This document shows, piece by piece, positions 6,082-13,771 of a stretch of DNA of 25,735 nt; position 1 is the first letter of the stretch, and each line of letters starts with the position of its first letter. The notes below the pieces were generated by a model that was not told the DNA's origin, did no database searches, and saw nothing but the letters and a program-made list of their open reading frames with translations. The DNA is from Candidatus Krumholzibacteriia bacterium (GTDB taxonomy: Bacteria; Krumholzibacteriota; Krumholzibacteriia; LZORAL124-64-63), in assembly GCA_014859985.1 (NCBI GenBank), contig JACZKN010000151.1:1-25735 (forward strand), read 5' to 3'. Made by a program: the position numbers and the translations under genes.

Positions 6082-6933
6082 ATGAAGCTGCAGGATCTGA
6101 TCAACCCCGCCGCGGCGAAGGAACTCTACCTGCCGGTGATGGCGGAGATCCGGGACGTCCGGAAGCTGACGGAGCTCGAGACGCTGTACACCGTGGCCCT
6201 GCCCGGAGGGGCGGAGCTGGGGCACCAGCCGGGGCAGTTCGTCGCGGTCTCCCTGTTCGGCGTCGGCGAGGCGCCCTTCTCCATCTCGTCGTCCCCCACC
6301 CGCCGCGGCGTCTTCGAGCTGGGCATCCGCCGGGTCGGCATGCTCACCGACGTGCTCGCGGGCTGCACGGCGGGGCGGAAGATCGGCATCCGCGGGCCCT
6401 TCGGCCGCGGCATCGACGTCGAGCGGTTCAAGGGCAAGGACGTGCTGATCGTCGCCGGCGGCATCGGCCTGGTGCCCATGCGCTCGATGATCAACTACGT
6501 GCTGGACCGCCCCGGGGACTTCGGCCGCCTGATCATCTGCTACGGCAGCCGCAGCGACCGCGAGCTGCTTTTCACCGACGAGCTGGAGAAATGGCGCCGG
6601 AACCCGAACGTGGATTTCCGGGTCACCGTCGACCGCGGCTCGCCGGACTGGACCGGGCACACGGGCGTGATCACGACCCTGATCCCGGGCCTGAACCTCG
6701 ACCTGGACAACCTGGCCTGTTGCGTGTGCGGGCCGCCGGTGATGTACCGGTTCGCCCTGCTGGCGCTGCGCAGCCGGGGCGTGAAGGAGAAGGACATCTG
6801 GATGTCCCTGGAGCGCCGGATGAAGTGCGGCGTCGGCAAGTGCGGCCACTGCCAGATCAACGGCTCGTACGTCTGCCAGGACGGCCCCGTCTACCACTAC
6901 CCCGAGATCAAGGCACTCCAGGAGGCCCTGTGA
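6082..6933 (+). CDS. hydG (sulfhydrogenase gamma; not the radical SAM HydG): [NiFe] hydrogenase (group 3b) gamma subunit, FAD/NAD(P)-binding oxidoreductase
   Basis: This 283-residue flavoprotein belongs to the ferredoxin-NADP reductase superfamily. PFSISSSP (about residues 71-78) is the FAD-binding segment, and IVAGGIGLVPMRSM is the start of the nucleotide-binding domain. CVCGPP is the conserved cysteine motif that faces the nicotinamide. Near the end, CGVGKCGHC followed by YVCQDGP supplies the four cysteines of a [2Fe-2S] cluster, as in dihydroorotate dehydrogenase electron-transfer subunits. The subunit exchanges electrons with NAD(P)H in the cytosol. The ATG at 6082 has GGGGAG upstream; an in-frame start at 6046 would overlap hydB and is less likely. 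Its stop overlaps the next start by one base (TGATG). Confidence 0.9.
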   Translation: MKLQDLINPAAAKELYLPVMAEIRDVRKLTELETLYTVALPGGAELGHQPGQFVAVSLFGVGEAPFSISSSPTRRGVFELGIRRVGMLTDVLAGCTAGRKIGIRGPFGRGIDVERFKGKDVLIVAGGIGLVPMRSMINYVLDRPGDFGRLIICYGSRSDRELLFTDELEKWRRNPNVDFRVTVDRGSPDWTGHTGVITTLIPGLNLDLDNLACCVCGPPVMYRFALLALRSRGVKEKDIWMSLERRMKCGVGKCGHCQINGSYVCQDGPVYHYPEIKALQEAL

Positions 6934-7679
6934 TGACCCGCAAACCGAGGGTGGCCATCTTCGACTTCACCGGCTGCGAGGGCTGCGAGCTCAACCAGCT
7001 GAACTTCGAGGACCAGCTGCTGGACATCCTGGCGCACGTGGACATCGTCGAGTGGCGCGAGGCCATGGACGACCGCGCCGGCGAGTACGACATCGCCTTC
7101 GTGGAAGGCTCCCTCTCCACGCCCGACTGCATCAAGCGGATCCACGACGTCCGGCGCCGGGCCAAGGTGCTGGTGGCCCTGGGCACCTGCGCGGTCACCG
7201 GCGGCGTCAACGCCGTCAAGAACACCCGGCCCATCGAGGAGGTGCGCGAGGAGGTCTACGGACAGGACAAGTACCTCTTCCCGACCCTGCCCGCCCTGCC
7301 GTTGTCCGCGGTGGTGAAGGTGGACCACAACGTGCGCGGCTGCCCCATGACCCAGATCGAGTTCCTGAAGGTCTTCACGGCGCTGGTCATGGGCAAGCGG
7401 CCGATCGAACCCGACTACGCGGTCTGCGTGGAGTGCAAGCTCAGGGAGAACGAGTGCGTGCTCGAGCGCGGCATGATCTGCCTGGGCCCGGTCACCCGCG
7501 CCGGCTGCGACGCCCATTGCCCGACGGTGGGGCAGTACTGCATCGGCTGCCGGGGCCTGGTCTCCGAGCCCAACATCGCCGGCATGGAGGAGATCCTCGT
7601 CGACCACGGCCTGAGCCTGGACGACGCGCGGCGGCGGCTGCAGCTCTACAACGCCAACCAGCTCGAGGGGGCCAAGTGA
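6933..7679 (+). CDS. hydD: [NiFe] hydrogenase (group 3b) delta (small) subunit
   Basis: This 248-residue small subunit carries the iron-sulfur relay next to the active site. FTGCEGCELN (C15, C18), GTCAVTGG and RGCPMT provide the proximal-cluster ligands. A Cys-rich C-terminal region from about residue 165 (CVECKLRENEC, CLGPVTRAGCDAHC, CIGC) supplies the medial and distal clusters. There is no twin-arginine signal, so the enzyme is cytoplasmic, as expected for group 3b. AGGAGG lies 7 bp before the ATG, which overlaps the hydG stop as TGATG. Its own stop overlaps the hydA start in the same way. Confidence 0.92.
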   Translation: MTRKPRVAIFDFTGCEGCELNQLNFEDQLLDILAHVDIVEWREAMDDRAGEYDIAFVEGSLSTPDCIKRIHDVRRRAKVLVALGTCAVTGGVNAVKNTRPIEEVREEVYGQDKYLFPTLPALPLSAVVKVDHNVRGCPMTQIEFLKVFTALVMGKRPIEPDYAVCVECKLRENECVLERGMICLGPVTRAGCDAHCPTVGQYCIGCRGLVSEPNIAGMEEILVDHGLSLDDARRRLQLYNANQLEGAK

Positions 7680-8983
7680 TGGGCGCGAACCTGGACATCA
7701 AGGTGCGGCATCTGACCCGTGTCGAGGGCCACGGCGACATCGTCGTGAACATGCGCGACGGGGTGCTGGAGAAGGCGCAGCTCGACATCGTCGAGGCGCC
7801 CCGCTACTTCGAAGCCATGCTCAAGGGCCGCAGCTTCCACGAGGCGGCGATCATCACCTCGCGCATCTGCGGGATCTGCTCGCTGGGGCACCAGATCACC
7901 TCGCTGAAGGCCACCGAGCAGGCCCTGGGCCTGGAGGTCAGCGCGCAGACGGTGCTGCTGCGCAAGCTGCTGATCCACGGCGCGACCATCCAGAGCAACG
8001 TGCTGCACGCCTACTTCCTGGCGGCGCCCGACTTCCTGGGCCAGGGCTCGGTGTTCCCGCTGGTGGCCTCGCACCCGGAGGTCGTCAAGCGGGCCCTGCG
8101 CATGAAGCGGCTGGCCAACGACATCGGCGACGTGGTGTCGGGCCGGGCGGTCCATCCCATCACGCCGGTGCCGGGCGGCTTCACCCGCATCCCGACCGCG
8201 CACGAGCTGCAGGAGCTCAAGCGGCGCCTGCAACAGGAGATGGTCCCGGACTTCCTGGCCACGGTCGAGACCATGAAGGCGCTCGCGGGGGCCATACCGG
8301 ACTTCACGCGGGAGACCGAGTTCATCTCCCTGCGCTGCGACGACGAGTACGCGCTCTACGACGGCGACATCTGCTCGACGGACACCGGCCGGGTGCCGGA
8401 CTCCGAGTACCGCCGCATGACCAACGAGTACGTGGTGCCCCACAGCACCAGCAAGCACGCCCGGGCCAACCGCAGCAGCTTCATGGTGGGCGCCCTGGCC
8501 CGCTGGAACAACAACCACGACAAGCTGTGCCCGACGTCCCTGGCGGCGGCCGCCGAGCTGGGGCTGCAGCCGGGCTGCCACAACCCGTACCTGAACACCA
8601 TCGCCCAGGTGGTGGAGGCGGGGCACTGCGCCCTGGACGCGGTCGCGATCATCGACCGCCTGCTGGGCGACGGCCTCAAGGACGAGATCCCGAACCAGGA
8701 GCCGACCCGCTACGGCACGGGGATCGCGGCCACCGAGGTGCCGCGGGGCATCCTCTACCACGAGTACACCTACGACCGCCAGGGACGCGTCGCGGCGGCG
8801 AACTGCATCATCCCCACGGGGCAGAACCTGGCGAACATCGACGACGACATGAAGAAACTGGTGCCCGAGGTGATCGGCCAGACCAAGGCGGAGATCACGC
8901 TGAAGCTGGAGATGCTGGTGCGGGCCTACGACCCCTGCATCAGCTGCTCGGTGCACCTGCTGGACGTGAACTTCATCGAGTAG
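7679..8983 (+). CDS. hydA: [NiFe] hydrogenase (group 3b) alpha (large, catalytic) subunit
   Basis: This 434-residue catalytic subunit binds the Ni-Fe(CN)2CO site. The L1 motif RICGICSLGH gives C64 and C67; the L2 motif DPCISCSVH gives C420 and C423. LTRVEGHG at the N-terminus is also canonical. After His426, the usual processing point, only eight residues follow (LLDVNFIE). This is a short C-terminal extension, like that of archaeal sulfhydrogenases, presumably removed by the protease encoded next. The enzyme interconverts H2 and protons with NADP(H) and in some members reduces polysulfide. The start at 7679 overlaps the hydD stop, which suggests tight coupling and 1:1 synthesis. Confidence 0.95.
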   Translation: MGANLDIKVRHLTRVEGHGDIVVNMRDGVLEKAQLDIVEAPRYFEAMLKGRSFHEAAIITSRICGICSLGHQITSLKATEQALGLEVSAQTVLLRKLLIHGATIQSNVLHAYFLAAPDFLGQGSVFPLVASHPEVVKRALRMKRLANDIGDVVSGRAVHPITPVPGGFTRIPTAHELQELKRRLQQEMVPDFLATVETMKALAGAIPDFTRETEFISLRCDDEYALYDGDICSTDTGRVPDSEYRRMTNEYVVPHSTSKHARANRSSFMVGALARWNNNHDKLCPTSLAAAAELGLQPGCHNPYLNTIAQVVEAGHCALDAVAIIDRLLGDGLKDEIPNQEPTRYGTGIAATEVPRGILYHEYTYDRQGRVAAANCIIPTGQNLANIDDDMKKLVPEVIGQTKAEITLKLEMLVRAYDPCISCSVHLLDVNFIE

Positions 8984-8990
8984 GTGAGGG

Positions 8991-9443
8991 ATGAAGGTCA
9001 TCGCCGCCGGCAACGACTTCTACGGTGACGACGGGGTCGGGGCGGTCGTGCTGGACGAGATCAGGAAGAACGATATCCTCCCCGGTGTCGACCTGATCGA
9101 CATCCAGACCGACGCCCTGGCCCTGTTGGACCACCTCGAGCCCGGCGTGAAGACGGTCATCGTCGACGCGGCGCGCATGGGCCTGGAGCCCGGCGCGGTC
9201 GCGGTGTTCCGGCCCGAGGAGGCGGCCCTGCGCATCCGCGGGGACCACCTTTCGGTGCACGGTTTCGGGCTGGCCGAGGCCTTCGCCATGGCCCGCGGCC
9301 TGGGGGTCATGCCTGCGGACGTGCTGATCGTGGGCGTCGAGCCCGCGCGGATCGAGATCAACCGGGGACTGTCGGACGAGGCGCGCGCCGCCGTGCCCCG
9401 CGTCCTTTCCATCATCGCTGCGGAGGTGCGGTCCGATGGCTGA
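8991..9443 (+). CDS. Hydrogenase large-subunit maturation protease
   Basis: This 150-residue endopeptidase belongs to the HybD/HycI/FrxA family. It clips the C-terminal extension of the large subunit after nickel insertion. GNDFYGDDGVG near the N-terminus is the family signature with a candidate acidic Ni-sensing ligand; VDAARMG and HGFGLAE hold the other expected Asp and His ligands. It starts 7 bp after the hydA stop with GTGAGGG upstream, which places it as the dedicated protease for this hydrogenase. The 3' end overlaps the receiver gene by 8 bp. Confidence 0.92.
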   Translation: MKVIAAGNDFYGDDGVGAVVLDEIRKNDILPGVDLIDIQTDALALLDHLEPGVKTVIVDAARMGLEPGAVAVFRPEEAALRIRGDHLSVHGFGLAEAFAMARGLGVMPADVLIVGVEPARIEINRGLSDEARAAVPRVLSIIAAEVRSDG

Positions 9444-9831
9444 CAAGACGATCCTGGTCATCGACGACGACATCGACCTGGTGGAGATCATCCGGGTCAC
9501 GCTGGAGAACCAGGGCTACCGGGTCATCGACGCCCAGAACGGCGAACGCGGCCTGGAGCTGGCGCGCGACCAGGCGCCGGACCTGATCCTGCTGGACGTC
9601 ATGATGGGGACGATTGACGAGGGATTCCAGGTGGCGTATCAGTTGCGGAGCGATGCGGGAACCAGGGACATCCCCATCCTGATGCTCACCGCGGTGGGCG
9701 ACCAGACGGGGTTCGCCTTCGACCCGGGCAAGGACCAGGACTTCCTGCCGGTGGACGAGTTCCTGGAGAAGCCGGTCAGCCCGCGCAGGCTGGTCGACCT
9801 GGTCCGCAAGCACCTGCCCACGAGCATCTGA
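9436..9831 (+). CDS. Stand-alone response regulator receiver protein
   Basis: This 131-residue CheY-like receiver has no output domain. The acidic pocket is D10/D11 (VIDDD), the phospho-acceptor is D54 in LILLDVMMG, the switch threonine is in LMLTAVG, and the conserved lysine is in LEKPVS. A loop insertion around residues 90-105 (GFAFDPGKDQDFLPVDEF) is longer than in CheY. Its start lies inside the protease gene (8-bp overlap, GCGGAGG upstream), so it is made with the hydrogenase. The histidine kinase follows 39 bp later. With no DNA-binding domain, its output is probably a protein partner, possibly the kinase itself or the ACT protein (inference). Confidence 0.88.
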   Translation: MADKTILVIDDDIDLVEIIRVTLENQGYRVIDAQNGERGLELARDQAPDLILLDVMMGTIDEGFQVAYQLRSDAGTRDIPILMLTAVGDQTGFAFDPGKDQDFLPVDEFLEKPVSPRRLVDLVRKHLPTSI

Positions 9832-9870
9832 GCCAGCGGCCGGGGACCGGCGCGGGCGGGGAGGCGGCAC

Positions 9871-11241
9871 TTGGAGCAGATGGCGGCCATTTCTCCGGAT
9901 TCGTCCCATTTCGTCTCGGCGGCGTCGCTGCGGGTGCGCCTGGACTGGTTCAACAAGCTGCGCTGGGGCGCGGCCGGCACCCTGCTGGCCGCCGTCCTGC
10001 TGATCGGCCTGCTGGCGGGCATCCCGCTGCCGGTCGTGCCGCTGCTGACGGCGGCGGGGGTGCTGGCGGCCCTCAACGCGATCTACGTGGCGCGCAACCG
10101 GCGCGTCCCGCCCACGGACATCCGCGCGGAGATCCGCCTGGTCAAGGCGCAGATGACCGGCGACCTGATCCTGCTGACGATCATCCTGAACCTGACCGGC
10201 GGCGTGGAGAACCCGCTGCTCTACGTCTACGTCATCCACGTGATCATCGCGGCGCTGCTGTTCAAGGGACGCGAGATCTTCTCCATCGCCTGGCTCGCCA
10301 TCGGCCTGTTCACGGCCAAGGTGGCCGGCGAGTACCTGGGCCTGCTCCCCCATCACCACCTGCTGGGCGCCAGCGACCTGACCCACGAACTGCCGTTCAT
10401 CCTGGTCACGCTGGCCTCGTTCTGGTTCGTGCTGCTGTTCAGCGCCTACATGGGGGCGGTGATCATGCGCCACAACCGGGCCATCAAGGACGAGCTGGTG
10501 CGGCGGCAGCGGCTGCTGATCGAGGCGGACCGGGCCAAGCTGGAGTTCTACCGCTACGTGGCGCACGAGGTGAAGAGCCCGGTGGCCACGGCCCAGAGCG
10601 CCGTGGAGGCCGCCCTCGAGCTGGGCGGCGACGCCCTGCCGCCGCAGGTGGACGACCTGCTGACCCGGGCGGTGGGCCGGCTGGAGCAGGCGGCGTCCAT
10701 CGTGCGCAACCTGGCCGACCTGACCCGCAGCGGCCTGCTGGCGCCGGAGAACCTGCGCCCGGTGAACGTGACGGCGCTGGCGGCGAAGGTGGTGGACGAC
10801 TTCCGCGAGCTGGCCGCGCGGGACGGCCAGACCGTCGAGCTCGAGGCGCCGGCGGTGCCGGTGGTGATCACCACCAGCGAGTCCATGCTGGGCAAGGTCG
10901 TCACCAACCTGCTGAGCAACGCGGTGCGCTACAACCGGGAGGGCGGGCGCGTGCGGTTGTGCCTGGCGGACCAGGGGGACACCATCCGCATCACGGTCGC
11001 CGACGAGGGCATCGGCATCGAGCCGGACGACCGCGAGCGGATCTTCGACGAGTTCTACCGTTCGCCGGCGGCGCAGGCCAAGTCCGGGCTGGGGACGGGG
11101 CTGGGGCTGCCCATCGTCCGGCGCTTCGTGACCGACCTGGGCGGCGCCGTGGCGGTGGACAGCCGGCCGGGCGAGGGCGCGGTCTTCGCGGTGACGCTGC
11201 CGCGCCGCCCCGGCGGCGGCGCGGCACGGGAGGCGACATGA
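9871..11241 (+). CDS. RegB/PrrB-like membrane sensor histidine kinase
   Basis: This 456-residue kinase has about six membrane helices in residues 30-205. Between the third and fourth lies LTGGVENPLLYV, with G110, G111, N114 and P115. It matches the GGxxNPF motif that RegB/PrrB sensors use in ubiquinone binding, with Phe replaced by Leu. The H-box is YVAHEVKSP (H232), the N-box is NLLSNAV (N346-N350), and the G boxes are DEGIGIE and GLGTGLGLPIV. No cysteine equivalent to the RegB redox cysteine is apparent. The TTG start at 9871 has GGGGAGG upstream; an ATG at 9880 is the alternative. It probably reports the membrane quinone pool to the adjacent receiver (inference). Its stop overlaps the next start (ATGA). 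Confidence 0.85.
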   Translation: MEQMAAISPDSSHFVSAASLRVRLDWFNKLRWGAAGTLLAAVLLIGLLAGIPLPVVPLLTAAGVLAALNAIYVARNRRVPPTDIRAEIRLVKAQMTGDLILLTIILNLTGGVENPLLYVYVIHVIIAALLFKGREIFSIAWLAIGLFTAKVAGEYLGLLPHHHLLGASDLTHELPFILVTLASFWFVLLFSAYMGAVIMRHNRAIKDELVRRQRLLIEADRAKLEFYRYVAHEVKSPVATAQSAVEAALELGGDALPPQVDDLLTRAVGRLEQAASIVRNLADLTRSGLLAPENLRPVNVTALAAKVVDDFRELAARDGQTVELEAPAVPVVITTSESMLGKVVTNLLSNAVRYNREGGRVRLCLADQGDTIRITVADEGIGIEPDDRERIFDEFYRSPAAQAKSGLGTGLGLPIVRRFVTDLGGAVAVDSRPGEGAVFAVTLPRRPGGGAAREAT

Positions 11242-11720
11242 GCGACGAACGGATCCGCTGCGGCGGCCTGATGGAGCGCCGGGAGGTCTGCCTGGTTGAG
11301 GTCCTGGGCTTCGGCCGCGGCCCGGGCCAGTCCCGCGGCATCCTGGCCAAGTTCGGCCGGGCCGGGGTCTCGCTGACCTACCTCAGCGCCGGCCACGGCG
11401 CCCACGGCGAGAAGAACATGTCCTTCTGCGTGGCGGCCGCCGACCAGGAGCACTGGCGGCCCCTGCTCGAGGAGATCCGCGCCGACTATGCGCCCGACCG
11501 GGTCCAGGCCCACGAGCCGGCGGTGATCCTCACCCTCTACGGCCCCCATTTCCTGGAGCGGCACTCCCTGGCCGCGGAGGTCTTCGCTTCGGTCTGCGGC
11601 GCGGGCATCGGGACCCACGCCGTGTGCTCGTCGGTCAACAGCATCTCGCTGGTGATCGCGGAAAAGGACCGGGACCGCACGGTGGACTGCCTGAAGCAGA
11701 AGTTCGACTGGCCGGACTAG
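11238..11720 (+). CDS. Tandem ACT-domain protein at the end of the hydrogenase operon
   Basis: This 160-residue soluble protein appears to hold two ACT-like modules. The first half includes ILAKFGRAGVSLTYLSAG and KNMSFCVAA; the second includes LAAEVFASVCGAGIGTHAV and SSVNSISLVIAEKD. Both resemble the paired regulatory ACT domains of aspartate kinase, but no kinase domain is present. ACT modules bind small ligands, usually amino acids, and mediate allostery. It overlaps the histidine-kinase stop by 4 bp (ATGA), so it belongs to the sensor module. Its ligand and partner are unknown. The stop codon overlaps that of the convergent gene within CTAG. Confidence 0.75.
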   Translation: MSDERIRCGGLMERREVCLVEVLGFGRGPGQSRGILAKFGRAGVSLTYLSAGHGAHGEKNMSFCVAAADQEHWRPLLEEIRADYAPDRVQAHEPAVILTLYGPHFLERHSLAAEVFASVCGAGIGTHAVCSSVNSISLVIAEKDRDRTVDCLKQKFDWPD

Positions 11721-12289
11721 GCGCGGCGTCGCCGCCTCCGCAGGGACCGTGCCGCGCGCGCGACCAGGAACACCGCCACCGCGACCGCCAGCAGGGGCAC
11801 GGCGATGGCCAGCACGGCCAGGGCCGTGGCCGCGCCCGTCTCGAAGGTGGCCAGGACCGGGTTGCCGAGCCCGCCGGTGGCGGCGGTCGAGCCGAGCCGG
11901 AGCCCCGCCATCGTCCCGTGCAGCAACCCGGCCGTGCCGCCGCCCGCGACCAGGGCCACGCCCCAGCGCAGCCAGGGGGGCACGTCCACCAGGGTCGATG
12001 CCATCAGCACCGTGCCGGCGGCGATCGCTGCGGGGCCGGCGACGGCGTCCAGCAGGTGGTCCAGCCAGGGGACGAGGTAGGCGCCGATCTCCAGCAGGGT
12101 GGCCACGCCCAGGACCACGACCGCCGCGTCGCTGGCCAGCCAGCCGAAGCCCGCGGCCAGCTCGAGGTGGCCCAGGCGCGCGGCCAGGGCGGCCAGCAGC
12201 ACGGGCACGAACACCCGGAAGCCGACCGCGGCGGCCAGCCCCAGGCCCAGGGCGGCCGCCGCGACGGTCTCGAAGCCCGAGAGATCCAT
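11717..12289 (-). CDS. DUF4126-like integral membrane protein
   Basis: This roughly 190-residue membrane protein has several Ala/Leu/Val-rich helices and a strongly basic C-terminus (SLRRRRRRA) that should face the cytoplasm. AAAVGFRVFVPVLLAALAARLG near the start and the later GGGTAGLLHGTMAG resemble DUF4126 proteins, which have no established function. The ATG at 12289 is chosen because family-like sequence starts there. A GTG at 12319 in the same frame has AAGGA close upstream and would add ten residues. The gene converges on the hydrogenase operon and nothing links it functionally to hydrogen metabolism. Confidence 0.65.
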   Translation of the reverse strand: MDLSGFETVAAAALGLGLAAAVGFRVFVPVLLAALAARLGHLELAAGFGWLASDAAVVVLGVATLLEIGAYLVPWLDHLLDAVAGPAAIAAGTVLMASTLVDVPPWLRWGVALVAGGGTAGLLHGTMAGLRLGSTAATGGLGNPVLATFETGAATALAVLAIAVPLLAVAVAVFLVARAARSLRRRRRRA

Positions 12290-12362
12290 GCTGGTCAAGG
12301 CCCCCGAAGGTGAAGACACCCGTCCTTCATGGGCCGCATCCTATGCCGCCTCTCCGCTTGCC

Positions 12363-12471
12363 GCCACCGATTTCTTCGGTCACGTGGGCGCCGGCGGGGG
12401 CCTGGGCTGCGAGCTGAACGTCGGCCACGAATTCCGCCTGGTGCCGGGCACGTCCGCCGGGGTCGGCTACG
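12363..12471 (+). pseudogene. Possible remnant of an outer-membrane beta-barrel gene
   Basis: In the gap between the DUF4126 gene and the next secreted protein, one plus-strand frame reads about 36 residues that look protein-like. They run from ATDFFGHVGAGGGLGCEL to LVPGTSAGVGY, with alternating Gly/hydrophobic residues as in outer-membrane strands. No start codon or ribosome site precedes it, and the frame continues into unlike sequence. It may be a decayed gene end or simply chance coding in GC-rich DNA. Nothing else is seen in 12320-12558 apart from the ribosome site GGGGAGGAA at its end. Confidence 0.22.
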
Positions 12472-12558
12472 TCCTGCGGCCCGGTTCCTGCATCCTCCTG
12501 CGGGATCCTGTTGGACGTCGTTCCCTCGCCGGGAACGATCCTCTCCGGGGAGGAAGCC

Positions 12559-13488
12559 ATGAGAACCATCATCCTTTGCACGGCCCTGACGACCCTGTTG
12601 ATTCTGCCCGGCCCGGCGCTGGGCGTCGAGTTCGTCAGCGTTGCCGGCAGTGCGGACTGCAACGGCTGGACCAGCGATCTGGAGATCTGGTTCCGCGAGG
12701 GGGCGCGCTCGGTGGAGCTGTCCTACGTCGTCGTCCTGACGGACGCGGCGGGCGCCGAACTGCAGCGCTACGAGGCCAGCGAGGCCCTGCCCGTCACCGA
12801 GGGCCCGCCGGTCAGGTTCACCTACGGCGGGGCCTTCGCCGCCGCCCCGGGCGAGGGCTGCATGGTGACCGCCGAGTTCCGCCTCTTCGACTGGTTCACC
12901 GACGGCCACAACGAGGCGGTGGCCGGCTTCACCGCCGACCCGGCCTGCGCGCCGCCGGCGGACGACGAGCGGCCGGCCGCCCTCTGCACCCATACCGCCG
13001 GCTGGTGGCGCCGCCACCAGGAGCAGTGGCCGGTCGACGAGCTCACCATCGGTGGCGATACCTGGGACGCACGCACCCTGCGCCACGTGCTCAGCCGTCC
13101 GGCCTGGGGCAACCTGCGCCTGCTGCTGGCCCGCCAGCTGATCGCGGCCAAGTTCAACGCCCTGATCAACCCGGGCGCGGGCATGGACGCGGCCATCGCC
13201 GCGGCCGACGGGTTCCTGGCCGAGAACGACCCGTTCACCCGCAACCGCGGCCGCAACCGCTGGCGCACCTGGCTGGAAGAGGCCATGGCGATCCGGGAAC
13301 TCATCGCGCCCCTGGTGGAGTTCAACGCCCTCGGCTGCAGCAAGCAGCCCTCCGGGCCGGCGGACACGGCCGACGACAGCGGCGTCACGGACCTCCAGCT
13401 GGTCGACAAGGCCCTGGCCGGCGAGCCGATCGACGGCATCGTCGAGGAGGACGTCAGCCTCGGTGCGCTGAAGGCGCGGTTCCGCTAG
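12559..13488 (+). CDS. Secreted protein with a GYWKNH-like helical domain, function unknown
   Basis: This is a 309-residue exported protein. A signal peptide (MRTIILCTALTTLLILPG, cleaved near residue 22) precedes a beta-rich domain to about residue 135. C143 and GWWRRHQEQWP follow, and then a helical segment with LLLARQLIAAKFNAL. The last part resembles a domain found in many secreted bacterial proteins with the pattern GYWKNHP...W followed by LA.QLIAAKLN, whose function I do not know. The C-terminal 45 residues are acidic and end ALKARFR. GGGGAGGAA just upstream fixes the ATG at 12559; the frame is open further back. It appears monocistronic and is followed by a hairpin. Confidence 0.72.
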   Translation: MRTIILCTALTTLLILPGPALGVEFVSVAGSADCNGWTSDLEIWFREGARSVELSYVVVLTDAAGAELQRYEASEALPVTEGPPVRFTYGGAFAAAPGEGCMVTAEFRLFDWFTDGHNEAVAGFTADPACAPPADDERPAALCTHTAGWWRRHQEQWPVDELTIGGDTWDARTLRHVLSRPAWGNLRLLLARQLIAAKFNALINPGAGMDAAIAAADGFLAENDPFTRNRGRNRWRTWLEEAMAIRELIAPLVEFNALGCSKQPSGPADTADDSGVTDLQLVDKALAGEPIDGIVEEDVSLGALKARFR

Positions 13489-13519
13489 CAGGGCCGCGGC
13501 CACAACACTTTGACCAGGA

Positions 13520-13545
13520 GGGCCGGCCCCGGACGGGGGCGGCCC
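13520..13545 (+). terminator. Probable transcription terminator hairpin
   Basis: GGGCCGGCCCC (13520-13530) pairs with GGGGGCGGCCC (13535-13545) across GGAC, an 11-bp stem with one mismatch. It starts 31 bases after the stop of the secreted protein. The following bases, TTCTGCGTT, are only weakly T-rich, so termination may be inefficient. No other clear signal is seen in 13489-13771, which should also contain the promoter of the next operon. Confidence 0.55.
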
Positions 13546-13771
13546 TTCTGCGTTGGCCCGGTTCGGTATTCGGCCCGGCGCGGTAAGAATCCACCGGCAT
13601 CCGGCCCGCCGTGTTAGCCTTGTTTACCTCCCGTGTATCCCCGGACGGGCTTCCAGGTGTCTTCACAGTCAGGAACGAGGATGAAGAGGCCGGGCGCAGG
13701 TGCCGAGCACTCGCGCCGGATTGGGAATCCGAGGTCCACGGGACCCGGTCGCGACGAAAGCGGGAAGAGCC

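Noticed and set aside
4941..6104. Long minus-strand open frame opposite hydB
   Set aside because: Shadow frame of a GC-rich gene: Ala/Val/His/Gln-rich, no domain. The plus-strand frame has clear iron-sulfur motifs.
7646..9013. 455-residue minus-strand open frame opposite hydA
   Set aside because: Composition is that of a complementary shadow frame, and the opposite strand encodes a full [NiFe] large subunit.
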